Made by a program: the position numbers and the translations under genes
Part shown: positions 1 through 11,464 of the stretch, in pieces
Position numbering within the stretch: position 1 is the stretch's first letter
How the letters are laid out: every line of letters begins with the position of its first letter
The notes under the pieces: generated by a model
The model's input: only the letters and a program-made list of their open reading frames with translations
Told to the model about the DNA's origin: nothing
Database searches by the model: none
From: Anopheles merus
Taxonomy: Eukaryota; Arthropoda; Insecta; Diptera; Culicidae
Length of the DNA stretch: 64,000 nt
NCBI RefSeq assembly: GCF_017562075.2
Contig: NC_054085.1
Location: 11,864,722 to 11,928,721, forward strand
Reading direction: 5' to 3'

Positions 1-340
1 TTACTGTGTACCAATTTTCGGCAGCTTGGAAAAGTAAATAATTGGTTGTTTTTCGTGATTTTAAAATTCTAAACGGGGTAGAATAAATTCTACAACCATA
101 GAATCTTTCATAAAAACCACACTTTCATTGTTTAAGTGCTCTGGTTCTCACGGCACATTTTGTTTTATATTTTGAATAAGATGTAAGGGAATGATGTGAA
201 ACTTCGTATATGAATAGCAAATGAGCATATCTATATTTAAAAAATACGTATTTAGGCAATTTTCAACGCGATTTGCGTAATTACACGTTTTTAGTTATCC
301 TGCCGAAAACAGGTACACTGCCGAAAACTGGCACGGTTAC
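1..340. repeat. Possible MITE cut by the window edge
   Basis: The first 24 bases (ending TTTTCGGCAG) are an imperfect inverted match to positions 318-340 (starting CTGCCGAAAACTGG). The right arm is preceded by a second direct copy of CTGCCGAAAAC at 300, an 18-bp step. This is the form of a small non-autonomous DNA transposon, but the left end cannot be confirmed at the window edge and no target duplication could be tested. Confidence 0.3.
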
Positions 341-393
341 CCTACATTTAAACCGGCAAATAAAAAATAGCACAACATAATATGATAGCTTAT

Positions 394-792
394 TGTTACG
401 TTCGCGATTATTAATTCCGTAACGAACGTGTCAAACTGTAAGCTCGCGTGGTGCACGATCACCTTAATCTAGAAACCGGGAACGATACGTGTAAAAGCGG
501 AATAAATATGCGACACAAATACTAACATGCGACACTCACGCGTACGTACACTTATGTACTATTTATCCTCGGAAAGGATACACTAACACCCTAATATGTA
601 TGGGCTTCCGGGAGTATAAAAGGGACCGAACTTTCAATAAACATTCATTCGGATTTTGAAACTCTAAGAAACCTTGTCTTTTTTATTTTGCATATACGGA
701 TCACGAAAGAAATCTCTCATCCCTCTTCACCCCCTTCTGCGGCATAGGCTCCTCAAATTACTTGAGAGAGCAACTAGCGGGAAGGTTAATCA
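394..792 (+). mobile_element. Probable solo LTR or LTR plus leader remnant
   Basis: The segment begins TGTTACG and ends CA. It carries a TATA box (TATAAAAGG, 615-623) followed within 15 bp by AATAAA (636-641), the compact promoter and polyadenylation layout of retrotransposon LTRs. Just after it, at 794, TGGTGTCGAACGG resembles a tRNA primer-binding site. No gag or pol follows, so this would be a remnant; BEL/Pao is my guess from the TGTTACG start. The 110-codon open frame at 674-1006 lies partly inside it and is not called as a gene. Limits are approximate. Confidence 0.4.
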
Positions 793-842
793 TTGGTGTC
801 GAACGGTTGAGAAGATCGCTGTTACCCGAGCGGGTTTGATTT

Positions 843-1786
843 ACAAGGCCGCATCCTTCGCGTGGCCCACAGATCCGTTCACCGTAGTAACACTTATCGT
901 TCAAAATAATGTCACTTTCATGAAAGATAATAAAAATTGTAAGTATAAGAGCAGTTTTTGTGAAACAGATGCACTAACCTGTCCAATACTGGTACATTTA
1001 CTCTAATACTCACTGGATAAAACGAAATTGAAAAGAACTTTCACTTTCAGTACAATTATTGTAATGTACCTTTCTGGAAAAAATGCATTTTATTTTGATT
1101 TCGTTTGTTTCGACAAGCGATATGTTATGATGTTTCTATAAGCATAGACTACAATAATATTAGGATATTTTTACAAGGATTAGTGCACGATCATTAGCTA
1201 ACTATCGAAGATGTAGTTTGTTTGATCTTAGATACCACATCATATCCGATCTTCTGCTTCCGAATATCATTTTTTATCCACATACCATCCTTCTCTGTAA
1301 ACTTCTCGGTCTGAGTCGTATGTGCACTCACCAGCAGTTAAGGACAGTACAGTACGGTACAGTGGAATCCTCGTGTGAACTTGTTATCTCGTGAAGATCT
1401 ACTCTTTTTAATTTTATATCTCAAGCATATTTCGGTCAGTCGATAAGTCGAATTATGGCTTATCGCGATCGCAAGCGGATAGAAAAGGGCGTGAGATTTA
1501 TTGTGCAGAAGAGAATCAATCTAGCCACAGGAAACATACACCGGTAAGATATCAACAACCCTCGAACCTGTTGATAATGAAATGAATGAAATGCATTCGA
1601 GTTGTGCATGCACAAGCGACCGGTTCAATGGACCGATAAGGAGTCGGTGGTCATGAATGAAAGCTCAAAGCACACCGAGCGTATCTCGTCTTTGGGGGTC
1701 CGTCGTAGCGTAACGTAGCGTACCGTTATCTCAGTCAGTCAAAGAACACGTGCAACAAAGGAAGGAGTATGATGCTTGATTATTAG
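843..1786. other. Intergenic DNA downstream of esterase 1
   Basis: I see no gene, RNA or clear repeat here. It separates the LTR remnant from the polyadenylation signal of the first esterase gene. Confidence 0.5.
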
Positions 1787-1792
1787 TTTATT
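1787..1792 (-). terminator. Polyadenylation signal of esterase 1
   Basis: AATAAA on the minus strand, about 78 bp past the TAA stop of the first esterase. It is the first canonical hexamer in the sense direction. Confidence 0.55.
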
Positions 1793-1869
1793 GTACTGAC
1801 GAGCCTCTGATTAAGGCTGAAATAATTAGGATAGGTTTAGTGGAGGAGTATGCTCGCGGGTCTCACTGC

Positions 1870-3878
1870 TTAGTTCTTGGGGCTCCGATTTAAGAAGAGA
1901 TCCAGGCAAGTTGCCGGCGAAACGGATAGCTTTCGGGGTCCTCTGGCCTTTTCAACACTGTTAGTAAGCTCATTGACGAAGTACTCTTTCTGCTCCGGAG
2001 GGTTCACGAGTCGGAAGTATGGTCCAAACGGTCCTGAAGAAGTATAAAAGAGTGTTGAAAGAGAATTAGTTAAAGAAATAAGGAAGGACTGTTTCGACAT
2101 GAGTATTACTTACTCGATACAGCTGGCCATGGAATGACGTTGTCAGCCTGAGGTACGCCAGTGATGGCAAAGGACGTCCAAAGATCCACCATGATCTTAG
2201 CCATTTGGGTGTGTTCTTCGTTCAGTACGTTCGACATGGGGAACAAGAACTTGAGCTCATCGCCATGACCGACTGAGTTGGGGAAATCGTACGGGAAACC
2301 GGGAGTCATTGGAGACGGCGGACCAACGTAGTCAAAGTTGTAGAGGTAGACTTGCCCGGGAAGCGCTCTAGCGAATCGGTTAGCCTCCTCGACCGAACCA
2401 TACTTTAGGGCCAAGTTTCCAGCAACCTGGAGCAAGAAATCGAAGGTTATAATAGCAATGAAAGATCATATAGTGATCTTGATCACTCACGTCAATGAAC
2501 AGAGGAACTATCTCCGAGAAGTTAGCACGATCCATCTCCTCCCAGGTGGCCTTGGACAGGAGCTCATAGCCAACAACGGCATCGACGAAGGCACCAGATC
2601 CAAATTTGATGTTTACGGTCTTGAGAAACTCCAGGAAGTCCCAGTGAGAGTCGAACTCGATGGGTTGGGAGTCTAAAGCATACTGGAAGTATTCGTTGAA
2701 GAAGATGAGACCCTCCTGGGAGTTCATTCCGAAGATGATCTCAACATCCCGGAAGTAGGTAGACTCTCTGGGGTGAACGGGCATGAAGCTTTCATCCCCA
2801 AGAGCTCCACCGACGGTGATACAAGCTCCAGCAACCTTGGGATATCCTGGAGAGCTGAACTCATTTTTCTGTGAAGGAAAGTAAGGTGTTGAAATAGATA
2901 TGTAATAAGTGTAGAACTACTAAATGTAAAAGTACTCACCTTGTGTTCGTCTTGAGCCAAAACCAAATCGCGGACCGATGCACTCTTAAGGCAGTTATCG
3001 ATCTCGGCAGGAGTGGTCATGGGACAACCGATAATACGAGCGATCTCGTATGCGCCCTCGGTTGGATCCTGACAGATGACCCAGGGCATGAACAAGGTAC
3101 CGGACTGGATGATGGCACGTTTGAAGAGTCCCTCGCGAACACGGGGGCTATGGAGCATAGCGGAAACTGCATGTCCTCCGGCAGACTCTCCGAAGATCGT
3201 AACGTCCTCTGGGTTTCCACCGAAGCTACGAATGTGTCGGGATACCCACTCCAGCGACTCGAGCACGTCGTACATGGCAGCGTTACCAGGGATAGCCTCG
3301 GTACCAGTAGAGAGAAATCCGAGTGTACCCAAGCGATACTGTATGACGACGAGAACGATGTCCTTCTCGAGCAAGTACTCAGGTCCGAATCGCTCCGCGG
3401 ATCCGACCACGAAGGCACCTCCGTGGACGTAGAGCATGACTGGACGATTAGCCGTAAGCTGAAGGAGCAATATTGATTAGATGAGTCCGCAGACATTACA
3501 GGAGCAATTACTTACATCGTTGGAGTAGACGGAAAGCGTGAGACAATCCTCGGCATCAGGGTCATCTTGAGAAACAGTGCGTCGCTGAGGACAGCCACGA
3601 CCAGGAGCGGTGACATTCATGACACCCGTCCAGGGAAGTACACTGAGAGGAGCACGGAAGCGTTGCTCTCCCACCGGAGCCTCGGCATACTTGATGTTGA
3701 AGAACTGGTAGATGGGTCGTCCAGTCCAGGCCGTCTCTCCCATGGTTCCCAAGACTGATCCAAGTCCTTGGATGTCTACCACCGGTCCCTGATCATCTTG
3801 TGCCAGGGAAGTGCCAGTGATCAAGGCGATCGTGAGCACGGATAGTAAAACAGCGAAGGAATACTGAAGACGTCCCAT
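1870..3878 (-). CDS. Secreted carboxylesterase 1 (COE family)
   Basis: Serine hydrolase of the carboxyl/cholinesterase alpha/beta-hydrolase family, 578 aa in five exons: 3878-3516, 3458-2940, 2868-2491, 2426-2114, 2033-1870. All introns are GT-AG and phases agree. The start chosen (M at 3878) gives MGRLQYSFAVLLSVLTIALI, a signal peptide; an upstream in-frame ATG at 4019 lies 5' of the TATA box. Visible motifs are the oxyanion-hole HGGA, the EDCL cysteine motif, nucleophile Ser213 in GESAGG, Glu346 in NSQEG and His474 in GHGDE, so it should be catalytically active and secreted. The nucleophile elbow is GESAG rather than the GQSAG of its two neighbours, and there is no hydrophobic C-terminus. 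Natural substrate is unknown; the family includes detoxifying, pheromone and juvenile-hormone esterases and I cannot place it finely. Confidence 0.93.
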
Positions 3879-3970
3879 GCTTGAAACTGTACTTATTGTC
3901 GAGCTGTTCAGTGAGGAGTTTGTACTATGCACAGGCCAATCGCTTTCTGAAGCATCTAGCCGAAAGTGCA

Positions 3971-3980
3971 TCCTTTTATA
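3971..3980 (-). promoter_or_regulatory. TATA box of esterase 1
   Basis: TATAAAAGGA on the minus strand. A TCAG initiator-like motif lies at 3947-3950, placing its A about 32 bp downstream of the TATA T, the expected spacing. The predicted 5' UTR is then about 70 bp, which supports M at 3878 as the start. Confidence 0.65.
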
Positions 3981-4019
3981 CGGCTTTGGGGGTCGATAGA
4001 GGCTACCTTTGGGCTGCAT

Positions 4020-5130
4020 GGAATAGGGGGAGCTCGCTATCAGCGGTGTGGCCTGATGACGGGATTAGATATCGTATTGGGACGATAAGGGTTATGTGGT
4101 GGGGTTGTATAATAAATTGCATTCGTCTGGGAACGAGATAACGTACTCGATGCACCAACACACAGAGGCAATCATAAGGGGCGTGTTGATAAGAGTTATG
4201 TATCTGGAGAATGGAAGTGTTCCTTCGAGACTTAGCATTGTTTGGAAAATATCGGTAAATGGGACTGATCGATGGGGGAGTGGTCGCGGTTGTCAAGGGG
4301 ACGAGTAAGAGGACGCAAGCATATCAGAGGGATGGTAATTTTCGCGAAGAAAGCCGTTATCAGAACACAGACATTCGCGCTCGCATTGATATAGCAAAGT
4401 AATCTTTGATCACTCGTTAAACGGGACAACATGGACCGCGAGCGGAAGTAACCGTTTGGATGTAATCTTTATGGATTTGAATAGAACACGTAGACGGTGG
4501 TTGGGAATTTCCCATTTTTTATGTTGTACGGATTGTTGTAATAGGATAATGCTTTGTTATATACATCTCGTCATTTAAACAATGTGTTGTTGACTTGTTA
4601 GCGCAATTCTAACATCTGCTCTTCTGCTATTTTGTAACATGGCCTGTATATGTTGGAGGATTACGTAGCACAAGGTGATTTGCAAAGCACACGGATCGCG
4701 AATTGTTTGCAGCTTTAGATAACAAATGGTCAAGTAGTACATAAAATGACTTATTTTAGAGTCATTGGAATCCTTGTAATCATGCAAATTAACACCAGCT
4801 GAACAACCAAACAGTAGGGCAACTTTCAAAATTCGAACGATCTCTTGCCTTCAATATACAAGAAAAAGAAGCAGCTAAAACTTCAAAATAGAGTTTTGGA
4901 TAATTTCAAGCCATATCAGCATTAACGAGAAGTAGTGTAAGTACCACCGAGCTACATTAAAGTCGATGCCGGTGGTACTGCTATTTTTGAAGATATTGAA
5001 CAGATACATTATATGGGGATATTGTGTTCCAATGGAAAATTGTGCAAAGTTGTTTATTTTTATTTGATGAAAACATAAATGATCATAAATACTTACAGAC
5101 TTCCGATAGGTGACATAAAAAGCAAAGATA
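4020..5130. other. Intergenic DNA upstream of esterase 1
   Basis: No gene recognised. The short open frames here have no domain or coding character. It ends at the inverted-repeat element that starts at 5132. Confidence 0.5.
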
Positions 5131-5131
5131 G

Positions 5132-5990
5132 GTAACTACCCAAATAGCCAATATTGTTTAAGCAGCCAATTTGGGCAAGCTAAAGATCGCTGCTTGAATT
5201 CGCCTTTTGCAGTAGATAACCAGCATCAAAGTTCCGGGCGCCTTCTAAATACCGTCTAAACAGCTTCCTTATACCAGGAGGCCGGAGATTATTTTTTTGT
5301 GTGTTTTATTTTCAAGCAAGGCGACGTGGGCATGTTTATTTGTGAACTGTAAATGTTCATAACGTTCACAGAATTTTATTAATTTACAGTTAACCCAAAA
5401 TCTTCTTCTTCTTCTTCCTTGGCACAACAACCGCTGTCGGTCAAGGCCTGCCTGTACCTAGTAGTGAAGTGAGCTTGGCTTTCAGTGACTTATTGTTACC
5501 ATAGAAAGATAGTCCGTCCTACGTATGGGGACACGGTCTATTCGGGACTTGAACCCATTACGGGCATGTTGTTACGTCGTACGAGTTGACGACTGTACCA
5601 CCAGACTGGCCGTAACCCAAAATCACTTCCTAAGTTGATATTGCTACTTCAAATAACTAATCTAACTGGAGCACAAACCACGAGACGGCGTCTGTCTTTG
5701 ACACTTTTACAAGAGTCACCTGGTAGATATGTCATGCATTTAAAAGCTATAAAGCTCCACCAAGTTCGGAATACATTCTTAAAAAGCCTTAAAGTTCCAT
5801 CGACAACCCTACAGATAGTACTAATCAGCCACAAAGTTCCAAAGGTATCGTGTGCTTGTTAAAAAGCTTAATGGTTCCACCAATTACCGTTTCATCTCTG
5901 AATTACCCACAAAGTACGACATCGGGACGATTGTTCGTTAAACAGCCCCTAATCAGCTATGGAGTTCGAGCTGGCTATTTGGGTAGTTAC
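5132..5990. mobile_element. Non-autonomous DNA transposon, TA-flanked, with nested SINE
   Basis: Perfect 19-bp terminal inverted repeats: GTAACTACCCAAATAGCCA at 5132-5150 and its reverse complement at 5972-5990. If the outermost TA on each side is the target duplication (5133-5134 and 5988-5989), the ends begin ACTACCC, suggesting a TA-targeting superfamily. The interior has loosely repeated AAAGTTCCA-type motifs about 60 bp apart and no transposase frame. A SINE (5403-5612) sits inside, so the element predates that insertion; without it the element is about 650 bp. Confidence 0.6.
5391..5624 (-). mobile_element. tRNA-derived SINE (SINE200-like), full length, with 12-bp TSD
   Basis: The element body is about 5403-5612, read on the minus strand. 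It has a pol III box A (TGGTACAGTCG, 5590-5600), a box B (GGGTTCAAGTCCC, 5544-5556), a tRNA-unrelated body and a (GAA)n 3' tail. The 12-bp target duplication TAACCCAAAATC is at 5391-5402 and 5613-5624. It recalls the SINE200 family of Anopheles. It has no coding capacity and would have depended on a LINE. Confidence 0.85.
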
Positions 5991-6040
5991 TTTTCCATGA
6001 GCAATTAGTTACTAGTTACTGGTCGTCGGTTTGAAATGAA

Positions 6041-6191
6041 TAACATGCCCGTCATGGATTAAAGCCCAGAATGAACCGTCCCCCCGTAGCAAGGATTGAC
6101 TATCCGGCTACGTGGTGTAATGCATTAAGTCTCGAAAGCCTGTATAGGCCGGCATGTCCGCGTAGGACGTTACGCCAAACAGAAGAAGAAG
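6041..6191 (+). mobile_element. 5'-truncated SINE, second subtype
   Basis: It begins inside the tRNA-like head (TAACATGCCCGTCATGG) and lacks box A. Its 3' half (GTCTCGAAAGCCTGTATAGG and GTAGGACGTTACGCC) differs from the SINE at 5403 and matches the copy at 26744. It ends in (GAA)n. No target duplication is evident. Confidence 0.65.
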
Positions 6192-6537
6192 AAATTTGTT
6201 TCTTATTCATAACAGAGTAATGGGTTATTTTTATACGCTACTACTAAACATTGTCATCTCTATTACAGACATTAATTTAAAAAAAAACTATATTGGTATG
6301 AAAGATAATGGTTTATAATTTAGGTATTTATTTAATTATTACAATGTATCGTGTATCTTGTGGTTGTTTTTTTGAGGGATTTATCATCAGCTCAATTGAC
6401 GAAGTGAACTCTTCTAAAGGAACGTTTTTCGTCGTTGTTACCCTATGTGGACTGTTACGCCCTGTTTGAGTTATCTGTAGTGGCTCTCACCACTACCCTC
6501 GCCACTTTGCAACATCACCAGTTCATGACCAAATATT
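6192..6537. other. Intergenic DNA downstream of esterase 2
   Basis: AT-rich DNA with no gene or repeat I can support, between the truncated SINE and the esterase 2 polyadenylation signal. Confidence 0.5.
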
Positions 6538-6543
6538 TTTATT
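6538..6543 (-). terminator. Polyadenylation signal of esterase 2
   Basis: AATAAA on the minus strand about 120 bp past the TAA stop of the second esterase. Confidence 0.5.
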
Positions 6544-6662
6544 TCATTTCCAAATAATTTAACATAAAAAAGATTTTGCCAAAATAGACAGGGTTGTTGT
6601 AAAAGTTTAGCTGTGGACAACAATACAACATTTGTGGAATTTCAACTCTTTCATATTGTAAT

Positions 6663-9188
6663 TTACACTCGATAAAATGAAAGTATGACTAGAAGCAGTG
6701 AAAGCATGGCTTTCACGCTAACTGATGTTGTTTTTATAAGGTTAGCTGCCGATCGGTCGTGAGCACTGACCGCATATTCATCGTAATAGTTGGTTCCAAT
6801 GCTGAACGGGTTGTTGATGTGCAGATACGGACCAGTAGGACCTAAGGTTATACAAAAAAAAAATACAAAATTAAATGTTAAATACAAACAAACGATCGTT
6901 GTGCTTTGTGCCACTCACCATTAACTTTAGGCCACGCCGGCACACCCCTGGAAGACTTCGGGACGCCATCTATAGCGAACGACGTCCAAAGATCTACCAT
7001 AATTTCTGACATCAGCGTATCGGCTGTATTGAGCCGGGTGACGTGCTCGGGGTAAGGGAACAGGTAAATATTATCATCCGAATGATGTGCCCCACCCAGG
7101 AACGGATAGTGGGACGTGTTGGCCCCATACCCGAAGCGCGTATGTTCACCCTGATAGTCGAACGAATAAAGATACGTTTCCTTCTCGCTGTATCGCGCAT
7201 TATTTTGCACATCTCGCAAAACGGGTGCCTTGATGACGATAGTGCCCGCAATCTGTAACGATGACAAGAGGGCGAGGATGATAACATTGTGTGTGCGCGG
7301 TCAGAAGTCACCCTGAAGACGATACTCACATCGATCACACCCGCCATAAGCTGAGTGAAGTTGCCACTCTCGAGCTGCTGCTCGGTGAACAGGGACTCGA
7401 TCTCGTACCCCGCCAATGCGCCGGAATGCTCGTCGATGCCGAACAGACGGTTCGCCGTATCGATCAGATCGTACTGGTTCGACTGCTTGCCGTTGATCAG
7501 TTCCATCGCTGCCAGCATATCGTACAGCCCGGTCACCATGAACGTACCGTCGTGCTTGGTAGCGCCCGCCATCATGCGCACGTCCTTGCGCACCTGTCCC
7601 GAGCGCATCACGTGAATCGGATCGGCGGGGAGAAAGCCGGACGGACCGCCAACCACCATACCGCAGCCACCGATATTGTTGACGCCCTGGTTCATCATGC
7701 GATCTTGCTGCAATAAGGTTTGAGATTGTTGGAATTATTAAATCAATTTTGTAGCGACTCTGATTCAGATGTATGCATCTGACAGCATCTCCAAAGATTC
7801 ACTAATTTCGATGGGTTCTCGAATCCATAAATATTATTGATTCTCGAGTAATTTATGAAAATTTAAAGGATATTTTTGGATATTTACTTATAGATTCCAA
7901 AATTAATATCCAATGACGTTCCCTGCTTTTGACTATGAGTCCTCCAATGTGTATGAATATTTATAGGCTCTTGAATGTTTATCCAAAGCTTCCACCCCTT
8001 TTTTGCCTTATAATTGCACTTCAGTATAAAAGTGGTTTGAATCGATTGGTGAGCACTGGGTATAAATTCAGCCTCGTAGAACCAAATCTTCAGAAAATAT
8101 TTAAAGATTCATAGATCTTTGCATTTTAATTTTTTAATCCTCAAAGACTTGTGTAACTTTTGAGATTCATCAATTGAGATTCGAAACACTCCTCGCAGAA
8201 GATTCACATGAATGAATACACCCTAACAGCTTACCGAATGCAAGTCGAGCGCCCTGAGCAAATTCAGTACCGGCAACTCCTGCAGACACTGTTCCACATC
8301 CTCGAGCGGGCGCGCTACGTCACAGCCAGCGAATTTGGCAATCTCTTTCGCATTCTCCACCGGGTTCGGGTCGATCGCCCAGGAACTGGTCGAGCCGCCC
8401 GACTGCAAGATGACCTGCCCGAAGTAGGACGACGGTACGACCGGGCTGTACAGCAGTGCACTAACAGCGGCCGCTCCAGCTGACTGTCCGAACACGGTAA
8501 CACGCCGCGCATCTCCACCAAAGTCAGCGATGTGGTCTTGTACCCATTTTAGGGCGAGCACTACATCGAGCATGCCCGCATTGCCCGGAATGGTGGAGGA
8601 CAGCGTGGAGAGAAAGCCGAGAGCACCGAGTCGATACTGCACGGCAACCAGCATGACGTCCCGTTCCAGCAGATAGTTGGGCGGATGGTCGGCCGCCTTG
8701 CCGAGATAGAACGAGCCACCGTGGATGTACACCATGACGGGATGGTTCGCCGTAACCTGTGGCCGAAAAGACCGCCCATTAGCATTGCGTGACGAAAGAG
8801 AGATGCTTTATCGCTCCCTCGGATGACTTACATTTTTCGTGTAGACTGATAGCGAGAGGCAGTCCTCGATGGCGGGTGTTATGTCGCCCGGTGGCAACTG
8901 ATCGGTAATGCCAGGCTGGGGACAAGGACGGCCCGGCAGTGATACATCCTTCGCGGCAGTCCACGGTACGATCGGGACCGGCGCACGAAAGCGTCGCGCC
9001 CCGGTCGGCGCCTCCGCGTACGGTATGTTGAGGAACTGATGGACGCGCTGCTGGGTACGGGCGGTAAGCGTTTCCGACCCCACTACCTCACCGAGGCCCT
9101 GAATGCGCACCGTGATCGCACAGGTAGCTGCGGCAAAGCACAGCAGCACGACGAGCAGGCTCGAACGGCAAACCGACACGAACAACAT
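6663..9188 (-). CDS. Carboxylesterase 2 with GPI-like C-terminal tail
   Basis: Carboxyl/cholinesterase-family hydrolase, 589 aa in five exons: 9188-8832, 8756-8235, 7707-7330, 7252-6919, 6841-6663. Exon 3 is 378 nt, exactly as in the first esterase, and the last-intron phase (1) is also shared. The start chosen (M at 9188) opens directly into a signal peptide (MLFVSVCRSSLLVVLLCF); an ATG 48 bp upstream would add a proline-rich leader. Motifs: HGGS oxyanion hole, EDCL, Ser211 in GQSAGA, Asp346 in KHDG (Asp where the two paralogues have Glu) and His476 in HHSDD. The protein ends AMLSLLLVILSFYRV after a Ser/Thr-rich stretch, which looks like a GPI-attachment signal, so it may be held on the outer cell surface. 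Intron 2 (527 bp) is much longer than the others. Substrate unknown. Confidence 0.92.
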
Positions 9189-9239
9189 CTTGCTAATGAC
9201 TGGCGGCGGCGACGGCGGCGATGGCGGCCTTCCCAAACG

Positions 9240-10620
9240 ACCGTGTTGAGCTCACGTACTTGGCGTTGAACAACCTCCCCTCCCTCCGTTGCCGATGACC
9301 GTTGCTCAGTGCAATTAAAGGGTGACTGTTTTGGGCGATAGAGCGATGATAAGAGCGTGTTGGATAAAGCGGTGTGAACCCCAAGCCCTTGCTCACTCTC
9401 GATGTGTAAATGTGGCTGTGTGTGTCGAAAGGAAGGGGTAACTGTTATACGGCGAATGAGATACGCGTATACTTCGAGTCACGATAGCTGGAAGATAAGA
9501 GCAGATCAATCAATTTGATGGTAAATGATTGCAGATTGCCATTTTGATCGAATTCAATTTGTCATTGCACGTAATTTAACCTTGAATTCCCAAGATAGTT
9601 GTGTTACATCGCCGCACTAGTTGAACAAACATTCATGTTTTGGGCACAAAATGTAGCAAATCTAACTATTCACCACACATACAGAGGCTCTAATAACGAT
9701 ACCGGCGCGTTAATCTGCTCGAATGAAAGTGTTGAGCGCGTGTTGAGTCGATGAAACGCCTTTTTTGCTGAACACCTCAAGTTTTTTTTTTTTTTTGCGA
9801 AAACCTGTTTGGATGAAGATTTATTCGTTTTATATGTGTGTTTTCGTTGTTTGTTCACGTTGTTCGTTCGCCGTTATTGTTGTTGTTGCATGTCTTTTGT
9901 TTGTTTTGATTTTGTTTTTTCCCCCATTCCAATTGGGTCCTACTCTTTTCAATTATGGCAAACAGTTTTTGGGTCATCTTTTTCTTTTTTGTTTGCTCGA
10001 TGCTGATGCTGTGCTTCACTGTTGTGGATTTGTACAGTTATATAACGTTCTGTATTATTTTCTCTTATCCATTATGCTTAATACAGAAACTCGTGTTGAT
10101 ATTTTGATATGAACATTTCATTTTCTTTATTATACTTAATCCTTTTTATTGTACTTTTGTTTTCTTTTTTTAATAAACTAGAAGCCATTTCATTATTCAT
10201 AAAGCATTATTTCACAAAAGTATTATTTGCACCAAATTCGGGCTAAAGTTTGCTGTCCCCGGCTATAGACGATTTTAATGTTTAAGTGCTTCTAGTTGCG
10301 ATCGATTATTAAACACATTTTATTGGTTTTTTGTAATGTTGTTGTAGCTTTTCCTATGGCAACTTTAGTTTGCAAAACCCTTATCTATAAATGTATACCG
10401 CCATGTAAAAATAAGCTTTATTGCAGCCGCACCAAAACACCTTCGAGACATGGGAGGGAAATTAGCTGTATCTTATTTATTGCTGTGCGCTTGATAGTTG
10501 AGCCAAGTGTGTGTGTGTGTACAGTACAGGTTCGAAGTACGGACGGTCGATGTTGCACAAAATTAATCTAACATGGTCGGTTTATTTTCAATTTAGTTCC
10601 TTAATTATGTTACTTGACAC
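9240..10620. other. Intergenic DNA upstream of esterase 2
   Basis: It contains the unlocated esterase 2 promoter and T-rich, low-complexity stretches around 9780-10200. No further gene is supported. The open frames here are T-rich artefacts. Confidence 0.5.
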
Positions 10621-10672
10621 CCTGGTCGGTGCCTCCGCGTACGGTATGATTGACACGCTGCTGGGTCAACGG
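10621..10672 (-). pseudogene. Fossil fragment of an esterase exon 1
   Basis: On the minus strand this matches the exon 1 stretch of esterase 2 that encodes TQQRVHQFLNIPYAEAPTG (9001-9058). By eye about 43 of 47 aligned bases agree. An 11-bp deletion falls where the gene codes for QFLN, so the frame is broken. No other exons were found nearby. It is best read as the remnant of an extra tandem esterase copy in the same orientation as esterases 1 and 2. Confidence 0.75.
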
Positions 10673-10689
10673 TTTATACCGTTTTTGTT

Positions 10690-11400
10690 GGCCTGTTTTA
10701 TTATTTGGGATAAATGACGGCCAGGTCGTTTTGGAATCTATATATGGCTGATTAAAAAAACATTCTAAACAACTTTAGAAATGTTAAGGGTCTATGGTAC
10801 TTCTATCAAGAGAGTCAAACGGGAATAAGCATTAGCGCCTGAAGGTATGCAATTGTACGCAAAACAGTATAGCGAACCAAACGACTATTTGAAACCGAAT
10901 AAAAAACACAAGGCATCACATTAACTTTAACTCATTATTTTCTCCAATTTCAAAGGAATGTAATTAAATAATAAATACAAATTGTTTTTCATTTATTTCA
11001 AAATTAATAATCCACTAGGAACGTTTCCATTAATTGTGTGTGAATAGCTTTTCTAATAAAGATTAATTCTAATAAGAAATTAGTAACTTAATGCTATAGG
11101 ATTTTACAATCAATTCTGCTATCTGCAATCAACGCGTTTGTCCTGGTTTGCTCCACTGTGCTCCATTCTCCCTTTGGTGGAGCCCATCACACCTCATGCC
11201 TACCTCCTCATCTGCTGTTGATGATAAGCGTCGCTGCCTGCTACAATAACAAAACCGGTTCACTGTCAGCTGGTAACTGTCAGTCCAAAGTGGATAAAGC
11301 GTCATAAAAAGACGTCGAAAGCGAAGAAAGAAATCCTCGAGAATCTGCAGCCGGGATTCTCCATTCCTAACGGTTCTAAAGTTGTATTTTAGTTTGGTTC
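10690..11400. other. Intergenic DNA upstream of esterase 3
   Basis: AT-rich and without a gene. CATAAAAAG at 11303-11311 is a weak TATA candidate for esterase 3, without a convincing initiator at the right distance. Confidence 0.4.
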
Positions 11401-11464
11401 CAGCATCGGTACGGAATCGATCGCTAAACGATTCGTCGCGTCTCTTTCACCGTCTCTGTCAACA

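Noticed and set aside
3017..3496. Frames antisense to or overlapping esterase 1 exon 2
   Set aside because: By-products of the coding exon; the phase-consistent esterase reading has all catalytic motifs.
5540..5612. tRNA gene on the minus strand
   Set aside because: Box A and box B are present but the cloverleaf does not close and the unit continues into a SINE body with a target duplication.
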